Shown: in pieces, positions 12,501 through 28,800 of the stretch | How the letters are laid out: each line of letters opens with the position of its first letter | Position numbering within the stretch: position 1 is the stretch's first letter | Position numbers and translations under genes: made by a program | Source: Sarcocystis neurona | Lineage: Eukaryota; Apicomplexa; Conoidasida; Eucoccidiorida; Sarcocystidae | Assembly (NCBI GenBank): GCA_000727475.1 | Contig: KL647302.1 | Coordinates: 1,373,234 to 1,437,233 of the forward strand | Direction: 5' to 3' | Length of the DNA: 64,000 nt | The notes under the pieces: model-generated | What the model was told of the DNA's origin: nothing | Seen by the model: the letters and a program-made list of their open reading frames with translations, nothing else | Databases searched by the model: none

Positions 12501-13933
12501 GATTTCTCTGTTACTTTTCACGTTGTTTGGCGTGCTTTGGTGTTCTTGTTTTTATGTTTGTGCCGCCTGCTCCGCAGCTTGCTGCGCAGGTAGCGCTAGA
12601 GAAAGCGCAGCAGCAGGGTAGAAGGCGCAAACGAGATGGGGAAGCAGTGGAAGAAGATAGATCGCAGCGCCGGATCACGGCATTTTTTCGTCATAAAACG
12701 TCTGTAGTTGCTGCAGCTAACGTTCACTCTGTACAACAACCGTCTGCGCAAAAGAAAACAGCAGCGTCGTCTGGAAGGGGATCAGCAGTAGGCACTCACG
12801 GTAATGAAATAGGAGCAGCGTCAGCAGACGCGCTCCGGGCAGCACGTGTAAGTTTGTCAACAGCAGAGAAGGGGAAATCACGAAAAGCAGGAGGAGGAGA
12901 AGAAGAAACAGCGGGCAGTGTAACGGTGGCAGCAGCAGCTGCAGTCGTTGTGCCCGCAGTCGACCTGACTCTCGAAAACGCAGCTTGCGCGTGTAAGCTA
13001 GCAGGAGGGGCGACACCTGCCGAAGCTGCTGCAGCACCTTGTCATCCGCATGGAAAGAGTATAGAACACAGCCCAGGGCGCGTTTCCGTTAAACGGATCT
13101 GTGGTAATTCTGTCGCCCCTTGCACCGCGTCAGATTCCATATTCAAGGAGAAGCAGGAACAAGGTTCGGAGGTGACGAGAAAAAGGCGGTTTTCTGCTAC
13201 TCATATGAATAGGAGTAGTAGCAGTACTACCAGTAATAGTAGCAATAGTAGTGGTAGTAGTAATAGTCGCTGCAGTCGTGGTAGTAGTAGTAGTAGCAGT
13301 AGTAGTAGTAGTAGTAGCAGTAGTAGTAGTAGTAGTAGTGGCAGTAGCAGTAGCAGTAGGAGTAGCGGTAGTAGTAGTAGGAGTAGTAGTAGTAGTAATA
13401 GTAATAGTAGTAGTAGTAGCACCACTACTAATAGTGAAGGTGGTACTTGTAATAGTAGTAGTAGCAGTAGTAGTCGAACGAAATGCGAGTTGGAGCTGTC
13501 AGCGGTGACGGGGAGCGATGTATGCGCGAGTCGGAGAAGTTGCTCCAGCAAAGATGTAACAATCGGAGCCGCCAGCAGCCCGTTGACTGCTAGTAAGACG
13601 CCACGTAAAAGCCAGAGTAGACTAGGTGCTACTCAAGCAGCAAGCGCAGCACAGGCGTTTGTTGGCCACAGCCGCAGCAGTAGCACGAGGATCCGCACCT
13701 TGCCGGCGTCCTGGATCCAGAAAAAGGGTCCGGCTGTAACAGGGGCAGCAACGACGTCTTGTGACGACAGCAGCAGCGACAAGAGGGGACAAAACTTCAT
13801 CTCAAAGAAGAAATTCAGTTTGAGCTTGTCGTCAGCGTTCACAGACGCTACCACCGCCGCGGGGGGAGATCAACAGAAACCATGGCAAGCGGCACCCACG
13901 GAGAAGGAAGTTATCGACATTTCTGATGACTGA
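514..13933 (+). CDS. SNM1: SNM1/PSO2-family DNA crosslink-repair nuclease (metallo-beta-lactamase/beta-CASP) with PIP-box and SIM-like tail
   Basis: Exons read from GT-AG sites with consistent phases: 514-739, 2210-2329, 2848-3056, 3739-3796, 5245-5348, 6435-6501, 6988-7080, 8504-8561, 10352-10451, 11205-11270, 12578-13933. They total 2457 nt, or 818 residues. Seen: metal motif HFHSDH at residues 51-56, DANHCPG with His113, TGDFR with Asp135, beta-CASP motif A LDTTYA (Asp159), GLLPTGW near 293-299, motif B YSEHSSY (His327), and motif C VVPTV with valine, as in DNA-processing members. This family trims DNA ends at interstrand crosslinks in the nucleus as a 5' exonuclease. Residues 368-818, all in the last exon, are not part of the nuclease. 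They contain RRRKR, a PIP box QRRITAFF (397-404), a polyserine tract and a final EVIDISDD. An extra small exon between 11270 and 12578 (for example near 11399) cannot be excluded. Introns reach about 1.9 kb. The function is secure; the tail boundary is slightly less so. Confidence 0.93.
1993..2196. repeat. Three tandem 68-bp repeats in SNM1 intron 1
   Basis: Copies begin at 1993, 2061 and 2129 with the core TTGTTCTCTAGCTCACTGG and end in GGGACTTGAG or TGGACTTGAG. They differ at only a few positions. The array ends about 14 bases before the acceptor of exon 2 (AG at 2208-2209), so it occupies the branch-point region of the intron. Confidence 0.93.
2408..2470. repeat. TA-rich microsatellite, SNM1 intron 2
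   Basis: Alternating purine-pyrimidine run of ATATGCATATATACATATAT type ending in a pure TA run. It lies in the intron after exon 2. Confidence 0.9.
4245..4620. repeat. Imperfect CTG-rich patch, SNM1 intron 4
   Basis: Many interrupted CTG triplets (GCTGCTGCTG, CTGCTGGCGTG, TGCTGCTGGGC) within the 3797-5244 intron. They create long open frames on both strands. None of those frames shows a family motif, so I treat them as products of the repeat. Confidence 0.65.
5003..5030. repeat. TA microsatellite, SNM1 intron 4
   Basis: A short TA run followed by TGTGTATATGTAT, about 215 bases upstream of the exon 5 acceptor. Confidence 0.85.
5531..5660. repeat. TA/TG alternating array, SNM1 intron 5
   Basis: TA runs at 5531-5569 and 5641-5655 are joined by GTACGTACTAATGTATGCACATATG-like alternating purine-pyrimidine sequence. 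Confidence 0.85.
6162..6245. repeat. TA/CG alternating array, SNM1 intron 5
   Basis: ATACGTAAGTACACGTATA followed by a TA run ending near 6243, about 190 bases before the small exon 6. Confidence 0.85.
6766..6812. repeat. TA microsatellite, SNM1 intron 6
   Basis: A run of TA dinucleotides with ATAGATAT and ATACAT interruptions, between exons 6 and 7. Confidence 0.88.
7680..7740. repeat. TA run plus ACATATGT palindromes, SNM1 intron 7
   Basis: An uninterrupted TA run at 7680-7698, followed by overlapping palindromic ACATATGTACATATGT. Confidence 0.88.
8351..8373. repeat. TA microsatellite, SNM1 intron 7
   Basis: An ATATACATATATATATATATATG run about 130 bases upstream of the exon 8 acceptor. 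Confidence 0.85.
9590..9890. repeat. TG/TA alternating region, SNM1 intron 8
   Basis: Long TGTGTG/TATATA/CGTGTG purine-pyrimidine alternation, with a pure TA run at 9719-9735. It sits in the large intron between exons 8 and 9. Confidence 0.8.
10749..10805. repeat. CG-to-TA alternating microsatellite, SNM1 intron 9
   Basis: Begins with ATGCGCGCGCGTGCGTG and grades into a TA run. It is unbroken purine-pyrimidine alternation over most of its length. Confidence 0.88.
13201..13485. repeat. AGT/AGC trinucleotide repeat encoding polyserine in the SNM1 tail
   Basis: Imperfect AGT, AGC and AGG triplets in the last SNM1 exon encode a serine tract with Asn, Gly, Arg and Thr interruptions. All units stay in frame, and the reading frame continues for 448 bases beyond it. 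The opposite strand gives a spurious polyleucine frame. Confidence 0.95.
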
Positions 13934-16841
13934 TGAAGGCGAATGCAGGCGGCGTGGGCTGTGAGTTATTGCTCGCAGTAGTGACGGCGAACAATACATC
14001 ATTCACTCACCGTAGCGTCACCATCACTGACAGGAGCATTCCGTCGTGACGACATCGAGTGGGCAACAAGAGGAATTGGCTTCTCGCGGGCGATGATGTG
14101 AAGTGTGGGAAAACTATTGTACGCGTATCTCAGCGGCAGAAATCAAGCATTCAGATACAAGGGCTGGACTTTTTTTCTGGTGGTAAATGCCTGAACAGCC
14201 GGTACGCGCGTCAGCAAGGACGGGGACTAGTGAAGCATTTGCTTTTCCTTAGCAGTAGGACATAGACTGCGGTTTCAGTTTCTTCGGGGAGCTATTCCAG
14301 TAGTAGTCTACATACGGAAATTAGCCCGGCCTTTGATCGAATAGAATAGTTGCGGGTTCATACCAGACCACGCAACAGAGACAGATCGACCTCCGGCGAG
14401 TGCGTTGTGAATCCGTCTGCACGTTGATAGCATTTTCGAGCGAGCGAAAAGCAGAAACATAGATCCTACGAGCGAACAAGATATGCACACATACTAGGCG
14501 TGTGTACGTGTGCGCGAATGTACGTTTCCGTACTTGCTATTTTGGATGATTCCAACGCGTGAACGTGTTGGCAGGCAGGCCGTAGGTGGATGAACATTAT
14601 TTTGGCGCAAACGGCCAGAGCTCCGTGCTCTCAAGGCGTACTGTGGACTTTTCGCAACAAAAGCGAATCTCGATGTCACCACACGTCCGGCGATGCGTTT
14701 GAGAAGCCCACCAGCTCGTTGAAGGTGTTCCCCCTAATTGGTGATTCGGTGTTTTATTGTCAGTGAACAAGGCTTGAGGGCCGCATTTCTTCCTCATCAC
14801 CCACTTCAAAGCATACACGCGTATTACGATTATACAATTAAGGGCGAAGCTGTATTGGGACAGCCGCTCCAGTTTGGATAGCACGAGCGTAGAATAAGCG
14901 GCAATAGTTCCTTATTTCCTGCGTAGTCATGTGGCGGAGGCCATTGACGCTGGGTTTTGAACATTTTCAAGACGTCCACGATGCTCCGTAAGGTACCAAG
15001 GTCTAAAGCAAATATATTATTTGTATAGAATGCGTGCGTTTGTGTATGTGTGTGCGCGCTCAAACATAGGTGCGTGCGCGTACAGATCTACATTCGCGAT
15101 CAAGAGCGCATCTGTGCACATATTTTGTGACACTCTGCGCAGTACTTTCACACGCGCCTTCGCCAGGATCAACGCAAATATCTCAGCCGTAGGCTTCCGT
15201 AGGGTTGCGACTGGTACGGGTGCTGACGCTTCTCATGCATATCTGCGGCACGTCGTTTCTTATTGCGCATTGTGGGCATCTTCAGAGTGTCGTTTTTTTT
15301 GAATAATTTCTCCACATGCAACTGCCGTTACCTCCACGTGCTTATTTATCCAGCATGTCTACGTACGTAATGTGCGCAGGTCCCCAAGGTACACAGTTAC
15401 AAGGCACTTCTGGTTCACATCACGTAAGAGGAATCCCACAGTAGGCACACTGCCGTTTCTTCGTCCTCTGACGTCTTTACTGCTCCAGTGGTCAGCGCAT
15501 TGCCGAACAATACCGCCACAAAGGCGGGTCGGTGCTTAAGTGTATCACGTATGGCGGAAATCGTAGAACCTTACGTATACCTATATAAACGGTACATTAT
15601 GTGTGGGAGACCCCACGTCTACACTGGTATACCTTACGTATGGTAACACGCACACAAGTATTACGAATGTGCGTTCGCAGGACGTACGTGTATGCAGGCA
15701 CACACACGCACAGTGTATGTCTACACAATCCAGTGCACGAATACAGGTCACACGTGCAGCGGAGATGCACGGTTCGTATGTGTTCTCTGTATCTTCCCGT
15801 TTACGTCGCCACCGAAGATTGCTGCTTTCCCTGGACAGTCGCATCGAGTGTCGCATCTTCTTGAACGACTAGCCTTTTCCCGTTTCCTCCTCCTTAATGC
15901 GGCCTTATCCGTTCGAGAATTTCCCTTCCTAAATAAAACAATCTCTCCTCTCTTCTTCGCACGAGCCGTTTTCACCAGCAGTGTGTCCTTCGCGGAGTTC
16001 GCGTTAAAGGTAGCATTCTACCTCTTCAGGGGCGTGCGTTTCGTACTCAATCTTAAGTGAATGGTATTCAGGGAGTTTCTTTTTGTCTTTCATTCCCATT
16101 TCGGAACATTCTCACACAAGTGCGCTCCCAGGCTGCTGTTGCAGCAGCTGCTCAACTCCTATTCACGACGCTGCGCTTCTTCTGCCTTTGTGGCATGAGA
16201 GAAACTTCATTTACAAGTCGTTTCTGCATGCGACATTTCTTTCTGCTAGACGAGCGAACAAGCTCTCTTCTTCAAAGCGTCGACCGTCAGGTGGCTCTGC
16301 ATCCCATCCCGTCTCGCAGCAGCTGCATTCCTCTTCCACTAAGAAGCGTCGGCTTCGCTTGTTCAATAAACAAGAGATCTACTGTCCCCGCCATCACACT
16401 CTGCTTCTGATTAGATGTGCGGCACGAACGAAGGAGGGTAAAGGAGAGCTAAACAACGTAAACAAAAGACGCCGTAGTCACTGCTTCTGCTGCCACAAAA
16501 ATATAATTCTTCTCACAAGACAACCTCCCTGTTTCACTTTTAATAGAGAAGCGGACGCAAACGAAAGCGGAAGTACAGATATACAATCAGCCGCGGACAC
16601 CAACGTAGTGAGTTACCTAAAAGGCGCATGTGCATGTCTATTGATGACGTTTATCAACACAAGCGTACGCGTGTATGTAGTCCTGCACAAGTACGGCTAC
16701 GTGTACTCATAAACGTGTGTATATGCATGTGAGTGCAGACGCTCGCACATGTACACCCGTCTGCGTCTTGACAAATGCGCAGCTACCCCTGGGCTGGCGC
16801 GTCGCGGCAAGCTTTTTTGTTACTGAGGCAAATACACCATC

Positions 16842-16867
16842 GGGGGGAGGGGGGCGGGGGGGAAGGG
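16842..16867 (+). other. Potential G-quadruplex
   Basis: Four G runs of 6, 6, 7 and 3 bases are separated by A, C and AA. This matches the simple four-run rule for an intramolecular G-quadruplex. It lies in the intergenic 3' region between the SNM1 and Rab11A genes. Confidence 0.6.
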
Positions 16868-17629
16868 CGACGACAAGATACAGATACTCTCTTCCTCTAC
16901 GAAGATTAAACACTTTCCTAATCGTTGCCACAGCTCTTGTTTATTTCTATGTCGGAGTTCCAACTTGAACACGGGGAATACGCTGGTAACGCCGACAGCA
17001 ACACAATCGGAATCGCTCGAAGAAAAACGCTTTCTCAGCTTAAAACTCAATGCACCTACTAAAAAGGAGAATCGAAATTCTACTCTCTACAGAGAGAAAT
17101 ACGGTGATTCTGTCTGATTCCGGCGGCTGCGCTCTTTTCCAAGATGAGGTCTTCTAGCTGCAGTGTCGGTGCACTAGGCGAAGATGCCGCTTGCAGCAGC
17201 AAGCCAGCACCCCGCTGAACACGCAAAAGGAGCAACGGTATGCCCCGATGGCTTCTCCAAGCAGTCCTCATGTTTTCGCGTTCATCGACTGCGCGGGCCT
17301 TGCGCAACTGCACGTGTGCAGCAGCCGCGCTTTCGAGCTGCTTTCTTCGGAAATTCTATTTGCAGAAGGAGAAGCTCGCAGAACGTGGGAGTGAAACAGG
17401 GAGTCCTCTTTGCATTTCTCCTCGTTGTTTGTATTTTTCTCTGCCTGAATAAAAGTGACCTCGTGTCTACCTGTCGAGGAGGCCTGGTCTCCTGCGGATG
17501 TGTTTGTCTTTCAGTTTCCTTCGTCCCTTGCAGCTTCTGCGCGGCTTCGCTGTTCTTCAACGTCTATCTTCCCTTTTCTTCCTTCTCGTCCCTCTGCGTT
17601 CAACTTTGTAACTCTGTATCCACTGTTCT

Positions 17630-17675
17630 GCTGCTGCTCCTGTTACCATCCTCCTGCTCCTGTTACCATCCTCTA
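17630..17675. repeat. Tandem duplication of about 21 bp
   Basis: The unit TGCTCCTGTTACCATCCTC occurs twice in a row in a pyrimidine-rich intergenic stretch. Confidence 0.85.
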
Positions 17676-18532
17676 CCACCGTCCTCTGCGCTTCCTCTCA
17701 TCGGGTGTTCGCGACGCCTGACACTGCCCGTGCACGTGTCGATATTTCTCCATTCAGCATTCCTTCTTCTCTACCTCGTTTAGTACGCGCCTGCATTTCT
17801 TTGTTCTTTAGCTTTGCTACTTTCTTACCTAACCCTCGTCTCTCCGTCAGGTTCCCTCTGACTTTGACGGAGTTCGTGAAACGAGGGATCGGAGGAGCTA
17901 CAAGGGATCTGTGCAAAATAACTGTCCGCATTAAGTCTGAAAGCCGCTTATCTACAAATTTTTGCAAAATTACAGATACTGTCTCCCTGGAAATCACGTC
18001 GTCTTCCCCACCTTCACTTTCATTTCGGCTAGAGCCTCAATAACGACACCCTTTTCAAGAGTTTTCTGTTCCGTAATCAACACTGGCTGCGGCAGTTTTT
18101 CTTCAAATATCCACGAGGGAAATACAGATGTCCACGTAGACAGCAGCACATTCCCTCTTTGCGACCATCCTTCCATTTTTCTCTCCGCATACAAAACCGT
18201 CTTCTGTTCCCGTGATGCTCCTCTGTTTTTCTGCTGTTCTCTGCAGTTGCCTGTTTCCTTCCCTACAACGGAAAACTTTCTGCTCTATCCTCTCAGCCAG
18301 CGTAACGTTTACATGTGGACGGTGCTACGCATGCAGGTGCAGGTACATATCCGTACACCTGATACGAAGAGTTGGCTGCTACCTTGTACTCTTTCGCTTT
18401 TTCTCGTAGCAGGATCGTGAATTCACAGTGTCTCGGTCCCCTGTTATCCGACCAGCCCCGGAAGTTCAAGCCTACGCTGCTGCTGAAGGCATGCGCCGAT
18501 GCAGCTTGTAGAAGACGCTGCGCTCCCGGCTT

Positions 18533-25871
<7,339 letters not shown>

Positions 25872-28800
25872 TTTCTCTTTCAGCGTAGACTATTTCACTT
25901 CTCGCGGAAGCGGTGCAACTCGGATCATCAAGAGCTGCAATCGAGCAGCGCCGGCAAACGACAACCGCCGAAGCTATCCGCTGTCGTGACGCGAATTCTG
26001 ATTTATCTACGCGCTCCCTAGCAGGCCAGCAGTCAACACGTACATTTGTATATGTATGCTGCGTATATATGTAAGTCCAGTTGTGCACACGTGTACGCGG
26101 TGAGGAGCAAAACGCCCGCAGCTCCTACACAGAGGGGCCCGGACGAGGAAGAACCAGAGCTCAATAACAGGAGTGCGACGCTTGACTGGAGCCCAAAGCG
26201 CTGCGAACTCCAAGGACGCCTGGAAAATACGTGACACACTCCGAAGGTTATCCTGTGGAGAAGGGAAACAGTGACGGCACGTAAAGGACAAGGGTGGACG
26301 TCGTATTCTTGTGCCGTGGTGGTCAGAGCACCCACGTACGCAGACGGACGGCAAGGGGAAGCAACAACGTAGAGCTGCAGCGCGCGGGAGCATTCGCTGC
26401 TTTTCCCACCCCCGCAACTCAGAGTGGAGCATCACCCAAAATACACACCCTAGTTCCGTGGTATTCGCTCCGCCTATAAAAACGGATACGTCCTATGCGT
26501 GGATCAGCCACGCAGGTGATGCCATCCCAACACAAAAGACTGCCGATCAGGGCAAGTTTAGGCGGGGAACAAACATTGGAGCAGATGGGTTGTCCGCTGG
26601 TGAGTCCGAGTATCTAGGCGGGAAGGTCACATGAAAAAGACTTCATTGAGCGAAGATGGATACGACGTCGGAGTGCTGGCTTACGACTGCGAGGCGGAAC
26701 GAACTTCTCGTGTGTGGTTGAGGCGGAGGCATGACAGAACATGAAGACATGAATGTGCACTCCGCCGGCCCCTAAACACTATCAAAGGAACGTGTGGAAG
26801 GATGGGACGCAAACCGGAGAACGTGCACCGAACTGCGCCGGTGTGCGCGGCACGCTGCTTTCCACACAGTTGTTGGCTCCCCTTCCGTAGAGTCGGAGCT
26901 AGCTGCTTGCGACGCTAGATTCTGTCGATTGTTGGGAAAACACTGCTTGGAAGGAAGAGGCATCTCACTTCCCAGAAACAAGTGAAGAAGTACGAGTACG
27001 CCGAAAAACTCGACGTACACACGGTGGACGATTGTTCATCAGACGACTTCTGTCAAAAGTGCGTACTGTGCACAAAGGACACGAGGGGAAGGGAGAAGTG
27101 AGGGGGGAAGTACAATCTGTAAAACAGGACGCTGCACAAAGGGGTGGAAAGGAGGAACGAGTACACGGGACGGTTGAAAAACTGCGCAACGAGACAGAGA
27201 CTCTTCACAAGCGAAGAACTAACCCACGGAACAGTGGAAGGAGGATGAGGGACGGGACGGGGGGGGGGGCGAAAAGGAAGAAAGAAAAGCATAAACAAAG
27301 ACGAGAAGACAGAGAAGACACATAAGAAAAGAGAGAGATGTAGTGCACACTCCTCCCTGGAAAGTGGAAAATGCAAGTGGCGCACAGGAAACCTGCGAGA
27401 AGCAGCATGAAAAATGGCGTTGTCCATCCACCGGACGCAAGCGCATAGAAAGTAAAGGGAGAGAACAATTGTGCGGACGATTCCTCCTTTCGCGAAATTA
27501 TTACGCAAGACCCTTTGTCGTCCCCGTTTTCCCGAGAGGAAAAAACGGGTGCTGCTTCTTTAACTGCAAAATGCCAGCACAAGACTTTTTCCTTCTTCCC
27601 CGAGAGCGCCCACGGGAAAAAGTACAAACGTCTAATCAGATCTTCAAGGGTGCGCCGGAACAAGAGAATAACACGAAAGCAGCAACCGAATTTCACTAAA
27701 CTGACAGTTTCCTTTCCGGCGTACCTTCTCTTCCTCCTGCCCTACTTGCATGTGTGAAGTGCTGTCGCTCGAAAAAGAAGTGTACTGCGGGCGCCACGCA
27801 TCTTTCTGCTGGAACGGAAAGTTCGTTATATGTTTTCTGTAGTATGGGGCAAAAAATATTCCTTACAAGTGTCGGGCTTTTCACTGACGCGCGGGCTCTC
27901 TAAATGCGGCGGCGCATCAGCCGCGGAAATTACAGCGGCCCATGTTGTAGCGGGAGCCTTACGGATTGCAGCGGCACTTCCAGTGTCGCCACAGAAGGAT
28001 GCGGAGCATTTGTGGTAGGTTCGCACACCACAAAAACCTCACCGAAATACACAGATTTGCATGGTTAACCACGTAAGATTATTCCTTTGTAATCCAGTCA
28101 GGCCGCAATCAGAGCAAGAGGGCAACAGGCGTGCAAGTTCAAAGTAAGACACGTATACTAGGTAAAGCAGAGATCGTGCGTGTACGCGTTAGATTAGCGT
28201 TGTAGGATGGCTGAAGATCAAGCGAGGGCAAATGAACTGAAACAATGCGGCGTCCTTCATATCACAGACAGGTGAACGAATGGCACCAACATGATCTCGA
28301 GTAAGCGTGGGACGTGCTTTATACAGAAGAGCGTCCAAGAGCAGTGCTCAAACTACCGCATCGGCCACGCTAATTCTGGGGAACTTGCAAAGCGTTTCGG
28401 TATATAATTGATGAGTTTGGGGACGTGCACGGTGCAGGGCGGAGCAGTAGAGAACCAGCCGTAATGCGTGAAGCGGGAAAAATACACGTGCGGTCATGCA
28501 CACTGAGAATTAAGTTCTGATCAGCGGTAGCGCCGCTCCCCCAACGGTAGCCGTGGCAGGGACTTCTTTGCGGACCCACTTGGTGTCTGGAATTACATCT
28601 TACCAATGAGGTACGGCACAGGTGAACTGCAAGTGCTCATGGGAGGCTCACTGATGACACTCTGGGCAAGTCGAGAGAAGCGTAGAATATGAATTCCACA
28701 CGCAATACATCTGTAGCCGCGCTCTGTGGTTAACGCACACTAATGCGTGAGCGCGAGCTTATCCACGCAGTCGCGTGTGCTAGAACATGTCTGTATCTCC

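Larger units (their letters stand above)
13934..18532. other. Intergenic region between convergent SNM1 and Rab11A genes
   Basis: No recognisable gene. It must hold the 3' untranslated regions of both neighbours. From about 15880 to 18300 the plus strand is markedly pyrimidine-rich, which creates several open frames of 100-200 codons without domain motifs or homopolymer patterns like those of the real genes. It also holds a G-run cluster at 16842-16867 and a small direct duplication near 17630-17675. Confidence 0.55.

Noticed and set aside
13201..13551. Polyleucine and polyvaline frames opposite or offset to the SNM1 serine tract
   Set aside because: They are other-frame readings of the AGT repeat. 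The serine frame continues into flanking coding sequence on both sides.
16083..16712. 209-codon plus-strand frame
   Set aside because: It has no domain motif, lies in a pyrimidine-rich intergenic tract with overlapping frames, and has no clear splice partners.
17184..17783. 199-codon plus-strand frame with hydrophobic stretches
   Set aside because: The hydrophobicity follows from the C/T-rich base composition. I see no signal-peptide or transporter pattern that I trust.
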